Below are positions 8,727 through 18,366 of a stretch of DNA of 64,000 bases, piece by piece. Source of the stretch: Pseudomonas peradeniyensis (GTDB taxonomy: Bacteria > Pseudomonadota > Gammaproteobacteria > Pseudomonadales > Pseudomonadaceae). Position numbers and translations under genes: made by a program. The stretch is taken from the NCBI RefSeq assembly GCF_014268935.2, contig NZ_JABWRJ020000002.1, positions 372,001 through 436,000 on the forward strand. Direction: 5' to 3'. Under the pieces are notes generated by a model, which had not been told where the DNA came from, made no database searches, and saw only the letters and a program-made list of their open reading frames with translations. The first letter of the stretch is position 1, and each line of letters opens with the position of its first letter.

Positions 8727-10625
8727 ATGCCGCAGCAGATCCGCCTCAAGGACCACGAGAAAGACGCCCGCCTGGTGCGCAACCGCGTCGTCGTGGGCGC
8801 CGTGGCGGTGGTGCTGCTCGTCTGCGTGCTGATCGCCCGGCTGTATTACCTGCAGGTCATCCAGTACGACTATCACTCGACGCTGTCGGAGAACAACCGG
8901 GTGCATGTGCAGCCGATCCCGCCGACCCGCGGGTTGATCTTCGACCGCAACGGCGTGGTGGTGGCGGACAACCGCCCCAGCTTCAGCCTGGTGATGACCC
9001 GCGAGCGCGCCGGTAACGCCGGCAGGTGGCAGGATGTGCTGGATGTGATCGTCGAGGTGCTTGAACTCACCCCCGACGACCGTGCCCTGTTCGAGAAGCG
9101 CATGAAGCAGGGGCGCCGGCCGTTCGAGCCAGTGCCGATCCTGTTCGAGCTCAACGAGGAGCAGATTGCCCGCATCGCGGTCAACCAGTTCCGCCTGCCC
9201 GGCGTGGAAGTGGCGGCGCAGCTGGTCCGCCACTATCCCCAGGGCGCGCATTTCGCCCATTCGGTGGGCTACGTCGGGCGGATCAACGAGAAGGAACTCA
9301 AGACCCTCGACCCGGTGAACTACAGCGGCACCCACCACATCGGCAAGACCGGCATCGAACGCTTCTACGAAGATGAGTTGCATGGCCAGGTGGGCTACGA
9401 GGAAGTCGAGACCAACGCCCGTGGCCGCGTGCTGCGGGTGCTCAAGCGCACCGATCCGAAGCCGGGCAAGGACATTGTCCTGAGCCTGGACATCAAGCTG
9501 CAGGAGGCCGCCGAGCAGGCGCTGGGCGGGCGCCGTGGCGCCATCGTGGCCCTCGACCCGCGCACCGGCGAGGTGCTGGCGATGGTCAGTCAGCCGAGCT
9601 TCGACCCCAACTTGTTCGTCACCGGCATCGGCTTCAAGGCTTACGCCGAACTGCGCGACTCGATCGACCGGCCACTGTTCAACCGCGTCTTGCGTGGCCT
9701 CTACCCGCCGGGCTCGACCATCAAGCCGGCGGTGGCGATAGCCGGTCTCGACAGTGGCGTGGTGACCGCAGGCAGCCGGGTGTTCGACCCGGGTTACTAC
9801 CAATTGCCCAACTACGATCACAAATACCGCAACTGGAACCGCACCGGCGATGGCTGGGTTGATCTGGATGTGGCGATCATGCGGTCAAACGATACGTACT
9901 TCTATGATCTTGCGCACAAGATGGGGATCGATCGGCTGTCCAGCTACATGAACAAGTTCGGTATCGGGCAGAAGGTCGCCCTGGACATGTTCGAAGAGTC
10001 GCCCGGATTGATGCCGTCCCGTGAGTGGAAGCGCGCCACCCGCCGCCAGGCCTGGTTCCCCGGCGAGACCCTGATCCTCGGCATCGGCCAGGGCTATATG
10101 CAGACCACGCCACTGCAGTTGGCCCAGGCCACGGCGCTGATTGCCAACAAAGGCGTGTGGAACCGTCCGCGCCTGGCCAAGACCATCGAAGGCCAGCCCC
10201 CGGTGGACGAGAACCCCATGGAAAACATCGTCCTGCGCGACAAGTCGGACTGGGCCAGGGTCACTCACGGCATGGAGCAGGTGATGCACGGCGCCCGCGG
10301 GACCGCGCGCAAGGCCGCCATCGGCTCGCAGTACCGCATCGCCGGCAAGAGCGGCACGGCCCAGGTGGTGGCGATCAAGCAGGGTGAGAAGTACGACCGC
10401 AACAAACTCCAGGAACGCCACCGCGACCACGCGCTGTTCGTCGCCTTCGCCCCGGCCGACGATCCGAGGATCGTGGTCTCGGTGATGGTCGAGAACGGCG
10501 AGTCCGGCTCCGGCGTCGCCGCCCCCGTGGTGCGCCAGGTCATGGATGCCTGGCTGCTTGACGAGAACGGCCGGCTCAAGCCCGAGTTCGCCCCCGCCAC
10601 AGTCGCCCAGGAATCGGCCCCGTGA
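8727..10625 (+). CDS. mrdA: Penicillin-binding protein 2 (elongasome transpeptidase)
   Basis: PBP2 is the class B transpeptidase that cross-links peptidoglycan during rod elongation, working with RodA. The 632-residue protein has an N-terminal membrane anchor (about residues 27-45), a pedestal domain with RGLIFDRNG near 70, and a transpeptidase domain with the active-site motifs STIK (Ser330, Lys333), SND (387-389) and KSGT (541-544). All three are intact. Its stop overlaps the GTG start of rodA, so translation is coupled. It belongs to the forward cell-wall run rsfS-rlmH-mrdA-rodA-mltB-rlpA-dacA. Confidence 0.97.
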   Translation: MPQQIRLKDHEKDARLVRNRVVVGAVAVVLLVCVLIARLYYLQVIQYDYHSTLSENNRVHVQPIPPTRGLIFDRNGVVVADNRPSFSLVMTRERAGNAGRWQDVLDVIVEVLELTPDDRALFEKRMKQGRRPFEPVPILFELNEEQIARIAVNQFRLPGVEVAAQLVRHYPQGAHFAHSVGYVGRINEKELKTLDPVNYSGTHHIGKTGIERFYEDELHGQVGYEEVETNARGRVLRVLKRTDPKPGKDIVLSLDIKLQEAAEQALGGRRGAIVALDPRTGEVLAMVSQPSFDPNLFVTGIGFKAYAELRDSIDRPLFNRVLRGLYPPGSTIKPAVAIAGLDSGVVTAGSRVFDPGYYQLPNYDHKYRNWNRTGDGWVDLDVAIMRSNDTYFYDLAHKMGIDRLSSYMNKFGIGQKVALDMFEESPGLMPSREWKRATRRQAWFPGETLILGIGQGYMQTTPLQLAQATALIANKGVWNRPRLAKTIEGQPPVDENPMENIVLRDKSDWARVTHGMEQVMHGARGTARKAAIGSQYRIAGKSGTAQVVAIKQGEKYDRNKLQERHRDHALFVAFAPADDPRIVVSVMVENGESGSGVAAPVVRQVMDAWLLDENGRLKPEFAPATVAQESAP

Positions 10626-11767
10626 AGAACAACTTCGACCGCATGCTCTCCAGCGAGGACGTGATGCGCAGGCGCGCCAGCTTCCTGCAGCGCATCCATA
10701 TCGACGGTCCCCTGCTGCTCATCCTGCTGACGCTCGCCGCCGGCAGCCTGTTCGTGCTCTATTCGGCCAGCGGCAAGAACTGGGACCTGCTGATGAAGCA
10801 GGCCAGCTCGTTCGGTATCGGCCTGGTGTCGATGTTCATCATCGCCCAGCTCGAGCCGCGCTTCATGGCGCGCTGGGTACCGCTGGCCTACCTGGCCGGG
10901 GTGTTCCTGCTGGTCGTGGTGGACGTCATGGGCCACAACGCCATGGGCGCGACGCGATGGATCAACATTCCCGGGGTGATCCGCTTCCAGCCCTCGGAAT
11001 TCATGAAGATCATCATGCCGGCGACCATCGCCTGGTACCTGTCCAAGCGCACCCTGCCGCCGCACCTCAAGCATGTGGCGATCAGCCTGGTCCTGATCGG
11101 CGTGCCGTTCATCCTCATCGTGCGCCAGCCCGACCTGGGAACGGCGCTGCTGATCCTCGCCTCCGGCGCCTTCGTGCTGTTCATGGGCGGGCTGCGCTGG
11201 CGCTGGATCGTCAGCGTGATCGCCGCGGCGGTGCCGGTGGCGGTGGCGATGTGGTTCTTCGTCATGCACGACTACCAGAAACAGCGCGTGCTGACCTTCC
11301 TCGATCCGGAAAGCGATCCGCTGGGCACCGGCTGGAACATCATCCAGTCCAAGGCGGCGATCGGTTCGGGCGGGGTGTTCGGCAAGGGCTGGCTGCTGGG
11401 CACCCAGTCGCACCTGGACTTCCTCCCGGAAAGCCACACCGACTTCATCATCGCCGTGCTCGGCGAAGAGTTTGGCCTGGTCGGCATCTGCCTGCTGCTG
11501 CTGATCTACATCCTGTTGATCGGCCGCGGGCTGGTGATCACCGCCCAGGCCCAGACCCTGTTCGGCAAGCTGCTCGCGGGCAGCCTGACCATGACCTTCT
11601 TTGTTTATGTGTTCGTCAATATCGGTATGGTCAGCGGCCTCCTGCCCGTGGTGGGCGTGCCGCTGCCCTTCATCAGCTATGGCGGAACTTCGTTGGTGAC
11701 GCTGCTGTCAGCGTTTGGCGTTCTGATGTCGATCCATACGCACCGCAAGTGGATTGCACAGGTTTGA
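10622..11767 (+). CDS. rodA: Rod-shape peptidoglycan glycosyltransferase RodA
   Basis: RodA is the SEDS-family polymerase that makes glycan strands from lipid II in the elongasome. The 381-residue protein has about ten membrane segments and the SEDS hallmarks ATRWINIPGVIRFQPSEFMK, the IVRQPDLGTALLI loop and the C-terminal PLPFISYGGTSL. The GTG start overlaps the mrdA stop by four bases, which couples synthesis of the polymerase to its transpeptidase partner. Confidence 0.97.
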   Translation: MKNNFDRMLSSEDVMRRRASFLQRIHIDGPLLLILLTLAAGSLFVLYSASGKNWDLLMKQASSFGIGLVSMFIIAQLEPRFMARWVPLAYLAGVFLLVVVDVMGHNAMGATRWINIPGVIRFQPSEFMKIIMPATIAWYLSKRTLPPHLKHVAISLVLIGVPFILIVRQPDLGTALLILASGAFVLFMGGLRWRWIVSVIAAAVPVAVAMWFFVMHDYQKQRVLTFLDPESDPLGTGWNIIQSKAAIGSGGVFGKGWLLGTQSHLDFLPESHTDFIIAVLGEEFGLVGICLLLLIYILLIGRGLVITAQAQTLFGKLLAGSLTMTFFVYVFVNIGMVSGLLPVVGVPLPFISYGGTSLVTLLSAFGVLMSIHTHRKWIAQV

Positions 11768-11784
11768 AAAAGGTGAAGAATTTC

Positions 11785-12795
11785 ATGCAAGCAGTGCGTG
11801 GCTGGGCTGCCCGCCTGGCGCCGTGGTTCGGCGCGATGGGGCTGTTCGGCGTAATCCAGCAGGCCAATGCCGGCGACTACGACGGCTCGCCGCAGGTGGC
11901 CGAGTTCGTTGGCGAGATGACCCGCGACTACGGCTTCGCCGGTGAGCAGCTGATGGGCGTGTTCCGCGAGGTACAGCGCAAGCAGGCGATCCTCGATGCG
12001 ATTTCGCGGCCGGCCGAGCGGGTCAAGCCGTGGAAGGAATACCGCCCGATGTTCATCACCGACGCGCGCATCGCCCGCGGTGTGGACTTCTGGCGCCAGC
12101 ACGAGGCCGTGCTGGCCCGCGCCGAACAGGAATACGGCGTGCCGGCGCAGTACATCGTCGCGATCATCGGCGTGGAAACCTTCTTCGGTCGCAACACCGG
12201 CAACTACCGGGTCATCGATGCCCTGTCCACGCTTGGTTTCGACTACCCGCCACGGGCCGAATTCTTCCGCAAGGAGCTGCGCGAGTTCCTCCTGCTGGCC
12301 CGCGAGGAGCAGCTCGATCCGCTCACGCTCAAAGGCTCCTATGCCGGCGCCATGGGCCTGCCGCAGTTCATGCCGAGCAGCTTCCGTGCTTATGCCGTGG
12401 ACTTCGACGGCGACGGCCATATCAATATCTGGAACAACCCGGACGATGCCATCGGCAGCGTCGCCAGCTACTTCAAGCGTCATGGCTGGGTGCCCGGGGA
12501 GCCTGTGGTCAGCCGCGCCAGCGTGGCCGGCGCCCGGGGCGACGAAGGCCTGACCACCGGCATCGAGCCGACCAGGACGGTCGCGCAGTTGCGGGCGCTG
12601 GGCTGGTCGGGTCATGATGCGCTGCGCGATGATCTGCCGGTCACCGCCTTCCGCCTGGAAGGCGCGGATGGCCCCGAGTACTGGATGGGCCTGAAAAACT
12701 TCTACGCGATCACTCGCTACAACCGCAGCGTGATGTATGCCATGGCGGTGCATCAGCTTTCCGAACAGCTGGTTCTGGCACGGGGCGTCAAGTAA
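11785..12795 (+). CDS. mltB: Lytic murein transglycosylase B
   Basis: MltB cleaves the beta-1,4 bond between MurNAc and GlcNAc, giving 1,6-anhydromuropeptides. The 336-residue protein has a signal sequence, the catalytic Glu131 in the AIIGVETFFGRNTGNY segment, and the later AMGLPQFMPSSFRAYAVDFD segment of family GH103. The frame is open far upstream across rodA, so the start needs choosing: ATG 11785 has AGGTGAAG about nine bases before it and is preferred. A TTG at 11764, overlapping the rodA stop, or a GTG at 11773 would add charged residues to the signal peptide and remain possible. rlpA begins immediately after the stop. Confidence 0.93.
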   Translation: MQAVRGWAARLAPWFGAMGLFGVIQQANAGDYDGSPQVAEFVGEMTRDYGFAGEQLMGVFREVQRKQAILDAISRPAERVKPWKEYRPMFITDARIARGVDFWRQHEAVLARAEQEYGVPAQYIVAIIGVETFFGRNTGNYRVIDALSTLGFDYPPRAEFFRKELREFLLLAREEQLDPLTLKGSYAGAMGLPQFMPSSFRAYAVDFDGDGHINIWNNPDDAIGSVASYFKRHGWVPGEPVVSRASVAGARGDEGLTTGIEPTRTVAQLRALGWSGHDALRDDLPVTAFRLEGADGPEYWMGLKNFYAITRYNRSVMYAMAVHQLSEQLVLARGVK

Positions 12796-13794
12796 ATGCG
12801 CGAACTCTTCACCATCAATACCGCAAAACTGCTCACCTGCGTCGCTGTCGGCCTGGTGCTGGCCAGCTGCTCGTCGAGCCGGCCGTCCAGCCCGCAGAGC
12901 GGCAACACCGTACGTGCGCAGCCGGGCCTGGACATCAACCGCGCGCACAAGGACGGCGCGCCCTGGTGGGACGTGGACGTCAACAAGATCCCCGACGCCA
13001 CGCCGACCGTGCACACCGGCAACTACAAGGCCAACCCCTACACGGTGCTGGGCAAGACCTACTACCCGATGCAGGACTCGCGCAACTACCGCGCCGAGGG
13101 TACCGCGTCGTGGTATGGCACCAAGTTCCACGGCCAGAACACCGCCAACGGCGAACTGTACGACCTGTACGGCATGAGCGCGGCGCACAAGACCCTGCCG
13201 CTGCCGGCCTATGTGCGGGTGACCAACCTGGCCAACGGCCGCAGCGTGATCCTGCGGGTCAATGACCGTGGCCCGTTCTATTCCGACCGTATCATCGACC
13301 TGTCCTACGCCGCGGCGAAGAAGCTCGGCTATGCCGAGACCGGGACCGCCCATGTGCGCGTCGAAGGCATCGACCCACAGCAATGGTGGGCCCAGCGTGG
13401 CCAGCAGCCGCCGATGGTGCTCAAGGAGCCGCAGGTGGCCCAGGCCCAGCCGATCGCCACCAGCACCGGTCGGGTCGAGCAGTGGACCCCGCCACCGCAG
13501 CAGCACGCGGCGCCGGTGGTGCCGGTGCAGGTGGGCGGCAACAATGTGCCGAACGCCAGCGGCGGCAGCATCCTGCAGGTGGGCGCGTTCGCCAACCCGG
13601 ACGCCGCCGAGTTGTTGCGCTCGAAGCTGAGCACCATGGTCAGCGCGCCGGTGTTCATCAGCTCCGTGGTACGCAACCAGCAGACGCTGCACCGGGTTCG
13701 CCTGGGGCCGATCAACAGCCAGGGTGAGATCCAGCAGGCGCAGGACAGCATTCGCCTGGCCAATCTCGGCCAGGCCAAGGTGGTCACTGATTGA
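12796..13794 (+). CDS. rlpA: Septal ring lytic transglycosylase RlpA (lipoprotein)
   Basis: In P. aeruginosa RlpA is a lytic transglycosylase that cuts denuded glycan strands, which lack stem peptides, at the septum. The 332-residue protein has a lipobox (LASC, Cys25), a double-psi beta-barrel domain beginning GTASWYGTKFHGQNTANGE with RVNDRGPF downstream, and a C-terminal SPOR domain (from ILQVGAFANPDAA) that binds denuded septal peptidoglycan. Its ATG follows the mltB stop directly. A Pro/Gln-rich linker joins the two domains. A REP pair follows the stop and separates it from dacA. Confidence 0.96.
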   Translation: MRELFTINTAKLLTCVAVGLVLASCSSSRPSSPQSGNTVRAQPGLDINRAHKDGAPWWDVDVNKIPDATPTVHTGNYKANPYTVLGKTYYPMQDSRNYRAEGTASWYGTKFHGQNTANGELYDLYGMSAAHKTLPLPAYVRVTNLANGRSVILRVNDRGPFYSDRIIDLSYAAAKKLGYAETGTAHVRVEGIDPQQWWAQRGQQPPMVLKEPQVAQAQPIATSTGRVEQWTPPPQQHAAPVVPVQVGGNNVPNASGGSILQVGAFANPDAAELLRSKLSTMVSAPVFISSVVRNQQTLHRVRLGPINSQGEIQQAQDSIRLANLGQAKVVTD

Positions 13795-13800
13795 GCTCTG

Positions 13801-13867
13801 TCGCGGGGCAAGCCCGCTCCCACGTTTCGCCTTGCAGATGGCGTGGGAGCGGGCTTGCCCCGCAATG
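13801..13867. repeat. REP palindrome pair, family A
   Basis: An inverted pair of the TCGCGGGGCAAGCCCGCTCCCACG element lies just after the rlpA stop, and could form a stable 3' hairpin on that transcript. Confidence 0.85.
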
Positions 13868-14059
13868 AATCGACACGCCGACCTGTCGGTTTGTTCATGA
13901 ATTGCCGGGCAATGACATGTACAATGCCCGCTTTTGCCCGCAGCGGCATTACGTCGCACTGTCGGGCCAGGCCACCGGCCATAAAACTAGACTGACGGGG
14001 CGCTGGGTAAACGAATTTGCCCACGGAACATCAGACCATTAGCGATTTACGAGAGACGG

Positions 14060-15220
14060 ATGAACATCACCAACCTTGCCAAACGACTTTGCCTGCCCGT
14101 TCTGCTGATGATCATGCCTGCTGCCTTCGCAGCGGAGCAGATGATGCCGGCACCACCGCAACTGGCCGCCAAGTCCTATGTACTCATGGACGCGTCCAGC
14201 GGCAATGTGCTGGTCGAGAACAACGGTGACGAGCGCCTGCCGCCGGCCAGCCTGACCAAGCTGATGACTGCCTACATCGCCACCCTGGACATCCGTCGCG
14301 GCCAGATCGGCGAGAACGACCCGGTCACCGTCAGCGAGAATGCCTGGCGTACCGGTGGTTCGCGCATGTTCATCAAGGTCGGCAGCCAGGTGACCGTCAG
14401 CGACCTGCTGCACGGCATCATCATCCAGTCCGGCAACGACGCCTCGGTCGCCCTGTCCGAGCACATTGCCGGCAGCGAAGATGCATTCGCCGACATGATG
14501 AACAAGACCGCCACCGATCTTGGCATGGCCAACAGCCACTTCATGAACCCGACCGGTCTGCCGAACCCGGAGCACTACTCCTCGGCCCACGACATGGCCC
14601 TGCTGGCACGCGCGATCATCAACGAAGATCCGGCGCACTACGCCATCTACTCGCAGAAAGAGTTCTTCTGGAACAACATCAAGCAGCCGAACCGCAACCT
14701 GCTGCTGTGGCGCGACAAGACCGTCGATGGCCTGAAGACCGGCCACACCGACGAAGCCGGCTACTGCATGGTCGCCTCGGCCGTGCGTGACGGCCAGCGC
14801 CTGATTGCCGTGGTGTTCGGCACCAACAGCGAGCAGTCCCGCGCCGCCGAGACCCAGAAGCTGCTGACCTACGGTTTCCGCTTCTTCGAAACCCAGACCT
14901 TCTACCAGAAAGGTACCGAGCTGACTCAGGCCCAGGTATGGAAAGGCGCGACCAACCAGGTGAAAGCCGGTCTGGCCAACGACCTGACCATGACCATGCC
15001 TAAAGGCCAATTGAAACGCCTCCAGGCTTCGATGACCATGAATCCGCAACTGACCGCTCCGATCGCCAAAGGTGACGTGATCGGCAAAGTGGAAGTCAAA
15101 CTGGACGAGAAAGTGATTCACAGCGCCGACCTCATCGCCCTAGACGGCGTGGAGGAAGCTGGTTTCTTCGGCCGTATGTGGGATAGCATCCGCCTGTTCT
15201 TCTACGGTTTGTTCAACTGA
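14060..15220 (+). CDS. dacA: D-alanyl-D-alanine carboxypeptidase (PBP5/6)
   Basis: DacA removes the terminal D-Ala from pentapeptide stems, limiting cross-linking and helping keep cell shape. The 386-residue protein has a signal peptide ending near residue 24 (AAFA-AEQ), then the penicillin-binding motifs SLTK (Ser64, Lys67), SGN (124-126) and KTG (226-228). The C-terminal beta domain and amphipathic anchor (end of protein, WDSIRLFFYGLFN) are those of PBP5. It is separated from rlpA by a REP pair and about 265 bases, so it probably has its own promoter. Confidence 0.97.
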   Translation: MNITNLAKRLCLPVLLMIMPAAFAAEQMMPAPPQLAAKSYVLMDASSGNVLVENNGDERLPPASLTKLMTAYIATLDIRRGQIGENDPVTVSENAWRTGGSRMFIKVGSQVTVSDLLHGIIIQSGNDASVALSEHIAGSEDAFADMMNKTATDLGMANSHFMNPTGLPNPEHYSSAHDMALLARAIINEDPAHYAIYSQKEFFWNNIKQPNRNLLLWRDKTVDGLKTGHTDEAGYCMVASAVRDGQRLIAVVFGTNSEQSRAAETQKLLTYGFRFFETQTFYQKGTELTQAQVWKGATNQVKAGLANDLTMTMPKGQLKRLQASMTMNPQLTAPIAKGDVIGKVEVKLDEKVIHSADLIALDGVEEAGFFGRMWDSIRLFFYGLFN

Positions 15221-15233
15221 TACGTGACCTGCA

Positions 15234-15258
15234 CGCCCCCGTGAACCAGGCGGGGGCG
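15234..15258 (+). other. GC-rich hairpin between dacA and ybeD
   Basis: CGCCCCC at 15234-15240 pairs with GGGGGCG at 15252-15258 around an 11-base loop. No T-run follows, so it is not a clear terminator; it may be a transcript-processing or attenuation structure. Confidence 0.4.
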
Positions 15259-15293
15259 ATGTTGCTGCCACGGCTTACGAGGCCGTTTCCGCC

Positions 15294-15569
15294 ATGAGCG
15301 AAGAAGACGTCAAGTCGCACAAGATCGAATTCCCCTGCGAGGACTACCCGATCAAGGTGATCGGCGACACTGTTGTCGGTTTCCGCGACACCGTGATCGA
15401 GATCCTCAGCAAGCACGCCAAGGTCGACCTGTCGACCCTGGCCGAGCGCCAGAGCAAGGAAGGCAAGTACACCACGGTGCAACTGCATATCGTTGCCGAG
15501 AGCGAGAACCAGCTGCACGACATCAACAGTGCCCTGCGTGCCACCGGCATCGTGAAAATGGTGCTGTGA
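15294..15569 (+). CDS. ybeD: DUF493 (YbeD) family protein
   Basis: This 91-residue protein matches the YbeD family, small alpha/beta proteins with an ACT-like fold found next to lipB in many gammaproteobacteria. Conserved segments are [14 protein letters not shown] and [19 protein letters not shown]. YbeD has been proposed to influence lipoate or cell-wall metabolism, but its role is not established. lipB starts at an ATG overlapping the stop (TGATG), so the two are coupled. Confidence 0.93.
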   Translation: MSEEDVKSHKIEFPCEDYPIKVIGDTVVGFRDTVIEILSKHAKVDLSTLAERQSKEGKYTTVQLHIVAESENQLHDINSALRATGIVKMVL

Positions 15570-16216
15570 TGTCCGGCGTGCTCGGTATTCGCGATCTTGG
15601 CCTGCAGCCCTATGAACCGGTGCTGGAGGCCATGCGCCGCTTTACCGAGCAACGCGGCCCGGACAGCCAGGACGAAGTCTGGCTGGTCGAGCACCCGCCG
15701 GTCTTCACCCAGGGACAGGCCGGCAAGGCCGAGCACCTGCTGATCCCGGGGGAAATCCCGGTGGTGCAGACCGATCGCGGCGGCCAGGTCACCTACCACG
15801 GCCCAGGCCAGCTGGTGGCCTACCTGCTGCTGGATGTGCGACGCCTGAGCATCGGCGTGCGCGAGCTGGTCAGCCGCATCGAGCAGACGCTCATCGACCT
15901 GCTCGCCAGCTACGGCGTGCAGGCGGTGGCCAAGCCCGATGCCCCGGGCGTCTACGTCGATGGCGCGAAGATCGCGTCCCTTGGCCTTCGAATCCGCAAC
16001 GGTCGTTCCTTCCACGGCCTTGCCCTGAACGTGGACATGGACCTTGCGCCATTCCGCCGAATCAACCCCTGTGGGTATGCGGGGCTGGCCATGACCCAGC
16101 TACGCGACCTGGCAGGTCCGATCGAACTCGACGAGGTCAGGACAAGGCTGCGCGGACAGCTGGTCAGGCACCTCGACTATGCTGAGCAGACGACCCTCAC
16201 GGGCGGAATCGACTGA
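15569..16216 (+). CDS. lipB: Lipoyl(octanoyl) transferase
   Basis: LipB moves octanoate from acyl carrier protein to the lipoyl domains of 2-oxoacid dehydrogenases and GcvH. The 215-residue protein shows the signature [11 protein letters not shown] at residues 71-81, the catalytic Lys134 ([11 protein letters not shown]) and the catalytic Cys168 (RINPCGYAG). The ATG at 15569 overlaps the ybeD stop; a GTG one codon earlier is possible. lipA, the next enzyme of the pathway, follows after two bases. Confidence 0.96.
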   Translation: MSGVLGIRDLGLQPYEPVLEAMRRFTEQRGPDSQDEVWLVEHPPVFTQGQAGKAEHLLIPGEIPVVQTDRGGQVTYHGPGQLVAYLLLDVRRLSIGVRELVSRIEQTLIDLLASYGVQAVAKPDAPGVYVDGAKIASLGLRIRNGRSFHGLALNVDMDLAPFRRINPCGYAGLAMTQLRDLAGPIELDEVRTRLRGQLVRHLDYAEQTTLTGGID

Positions 16217-16218
16217 TT

Positions 16219-17235
16219 ATGACAATTGTGCAAGAAGCCGTGCCGAACCTGATCCCCACGCAAGACGTGACCCCGCGCCCTGCGCCGAAGAAAGTCGAGG
16301 CCGGCGTGAAGCTGCGCGGCGCCGAGAAGGTGGCGCGCATCCCGGTGAAGATCATCCCCACCGAAGAACTGCCGAAAAAGCCTGACTGGATTCGCGTGCG
16401 CATCCCGGTTTCACCGGAGGTCGACCGCATCAAGCAACTGCTGCGCAAGCACAAGCTGCACAGTGTGTGCGAAGAGGCCTCCTGCCCGAACCTGGGTGAG
16501 TGTTTCTCCGGCGGCACCGCGACCTTCATGATCATGGGCGACATCTGCACCCGTCGCTGCCCGTTCTGCGACGTCGGCCACGGCCGTCCGAAGCCACTGG
16601 ACCTGGACGAGCCGAAGAACCTGGCCATCGCCATCGCCGACCTGCGCCTGAAGTACGTGGTGATCACCTCGGTGGACCGCGATGACCTGCGTGACGGCGG
16701 TGCCCAGCACTTCGCCGACTGCATCCGCGAAATCCGCGCGCTGTCGCCGGGTGTCCAGCTGGAGACCCTGGTGCCGGACTACCGCGGGCGCATGGACGTG
16801 GCGCTGGAGATCACCGCGCAGACCCCGCCGGACGTGTTCAACCACAACCTCGAGACCGTGCCGCGCCTGTACAAGGCCGCGCGTCCGGGCTCGGACTACG
16901 ACTGGTCGCTGGACCTGCTGCAGAAGTTCAAGCAGATGGTCCCGCACGTGCCGACCAAGTCCGGCCTGATGCTGGGCCTGGGCGAGACCGACGACGAGGT
17001 GATCGAGGTCATGCACCGCATGCGTGAGCACGACATCGACATGCTGACCCTCGGCCAGTACCTGCAGCCGTCGCGCAACCACCTGCCGGTACAGCGCTTC
17101 GTGCACCCGGATACCTTCGCCTGGTTCGCCGAGGAAGGTTACAAGATGGGCTTCAAGAACGTCGCCTCCGGCCCGTTGGTGCGTTCGTCGTACCACGCCG
17201 ACCAGCAGGCTCACGAAGCCAAGATCAAGCTCTGA
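16219..17235 (+). CDS. lipA: Lipoyl synthase
   Basis: LipA is a radical-SAM enzyme that inserts two sulfurs into protein-bound octanoate. The 338-residue protein has both iron-sulfur motifs: [12 protein letters not shown] (Cys84, 89, 95) for the auxiliary cluster and CTRRCPFC (Cys110, 114, 117) for the SAM cluster, plus the C-terminal RSSYHA segment (the conserved RSSY tail). It is the last gene of the lipoate pair and is followed by a clear intrinsic terminator. Confidence 0.97.
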   Translation: MTIVQEAVPNLIPTQDVTPRPAPKKVEAGVKLRGAEKVARIPVKIIPTEELPKKPDWIRVRIPVSPEVDRIKQLLRKHKLHSVCEEASCPNLGECFSGGTATFMIMGDICTRRCPFCDVGHGRPKPLDLDEPKNLAIAIADLRLKYVVITSVDRDDLRDGGAQHFADCIREIRALSPGVQLETLVPDYRGRMDVALEITAQTPPDVFNHNLETVPRLYKAARPGSDYDWSLDLLQKFKQMVPHVPTKSGLMLGLGETDDEVIEVMHRMREHDIDMLTLGQYLQPSRNHLPVQRFVHPDTFAWFAEEGYKMGFKNVASGPLVRSSYHADQQAHEAKIKL

Positions 17236-17253
17236 ACCGGGCTTGAGCGGGAC

Positions 17254-17296
17254 ATGCCGATGTGCGCCGGAAGGCGGCATCGGCATTTTTGTTTTT
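17254..17296 (+). terminator. Intrinsic terminator after lipA
   Basis: ATGCCGATG at 17254-17262 pairs with CATCGGCAT at 17278-17286, with an inner CGCC/GGCG stem and a GGAA loop. A T-run begins within the 3' arm and continues through 17296 (TTTTTGTTTTT). Confidence 0.85.
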
Positions 17297-17337
17297 GAGC
17301 GATCTGTTTCAAGCGACAAGCTGCAAGGAGTGGCGTG

Positions 17338-18276
17338 ATGAATTGCCTGGAAACTGCTGAGTACCTGTTGCCCAAGGCCCTGCCTGACAATGCCCGTTTT
17401 GCCATCATCGCCCCGGCCGGGCCGGCGCGGCTGGATACCGACAAGGCACGTCAGTGGTTCGAAAGCCGTGGCCAGCAGTGCCGCATTTACCCTGGGGTAC
17501 TGCAGGCGGACGGTTACCTCGCCGGTAGCGACGAGCAGCGTCTGCGCGACCTGCACGATGCGTTCAGCGCCCCGGACATCGACGCTATCCTGTGTATGCG
17601 CGGCGGTTACGGCAGCATGCGCCTGCTGGACCAAATCGACTTCGAGCTGATCCGTCGCCATCCCAAGCCGCTGGTGGGCTACAGCGATATCAACGCCCTG
17701 CATTCGGCGCTCAACCGACATGCGGGGATGCTGGCCTTCCATGGCGCAATGCTCAATGCCGACCTGCTGGGGGGCAAGCTCGAGCCCACCGTCAGCTCAC
17801 TGTTCGGGCAGCTGCGGGGGCGGCTGGGGGCAGGTGATGCGATTGACCACCCTGTCGAGTTCCCGCTGACCAGCGTGGTGCCCGGGATTGCCAGCGGGCG
17901 TCTGGTCGGCGGCAACCTGTCGCTGCTCGGCTCCACGCTGGGGACGCTGGCGGAAGTCGATACCCAGGACAGCATCCTGTTCATCGAGGACGTCAACGAG
18001 CCGCTCTACCGTGTCGACCGGCTGCTGACCCAGTTGCGCCTGGCCGGCAAGCTGGAAGGGGTGCGAGGGGTGCTGGTCGGGGACTTTGCCGGGATCACGG
18101 TGGCGGCGATGACGCCGCTGCTGCTGGACATCTTCGGCCCGCTCGGGGTGCCGGTGCTGGCCGGGTGGCGCAGCGGGCATTGTGATCCGAATGTGTGCCT
18201 GCCGTTGGGGGCTAGCGTGCGACTGGATGCCGAAGAGCAGAGTCTGGTGCTGTTGCAGGATCTGTTCAGGGTTTGA
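17338..18276 (+). CDS. ldcA: Muramoyl-tetrapeptide LD-carboxypeptidase
   Basis: This S66-family enzyme cuts the L-Lys/DAP to D-Ala bond of murein tetrapeptides during cytoplasmic peptidoglycan recycling. The 312-residue protein has the FAIIAPAGP N-terminal strand, MRGGYGSMRLL and the nucleophile segment LVGYSDINAL with Ser116. An AGGAG site (17326-17330) lies seven bases before the ATG at 17338; the GTG one codon earlier is less likely. It is separated from lipA by a terminator, so it is an independent unit, and it fits the cell-wall theme of the region. Confidence 0.93.
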   Translation: MNCLETAEYLLPKALPDNARFAIIAPAGPARLDTDKARQWFESRGQQCRIYPGVLQADGYLAGSDEQRLRDLHDAFSAPDIDAILCMRGGYGSMRLLDQIDFELIRRHPKPLVGYSDINALHSALNRHAGMLAFHGAMLNADLLGGKLEPTVSSLFGQLRGRLGAGDAIDHPVEFPLTSVVPGIASGRLVGGNLSLLGSTLGTLAEVDTQDSILFIEDVNEPLYRVDRLLTQLRLAGKLEGVRGVLVGDFAGITVAAMTPLLLDIFGPLGVPVLAGWRSGHCDPNVCLPLGASVRLDAEEQSLVLLQDLFRV

Positions 18277-18281
18277 GATCG

Positions 18282-18359
18282 CCGGGGCTGCTTTGCAGCC
18301 CTTTCGCGACACGAGGCCGCTCCTACAGGGGATCGCAATCTCCTGTAGGAGCGGCCTCC
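18282..18359. repeat. REP palindrome pair, family B
   Basis: Two inverted copies of the AGGAGCGGCC / GGCCGCTCCTACAGG element lie between the convergent ldcA and lytic transglycosylase genes. Confidence 0.8.
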
Positions 18360-18366
18360 TGGGCTT

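Noticed and set aside
10546..11784. Upstream extension of the mltB frame across rodA
   Set aside because: The extension overlaps rodA entirely and is Arg/Pro/Ala rich; mltB starts near 11785.
11677..13959. 760-codon minus-strand open frame opposite mltB and rlpA
   Set aside because: It spans two clear forward genes and has a low-complexity, His/Ala/Arg-rich shadow composition.
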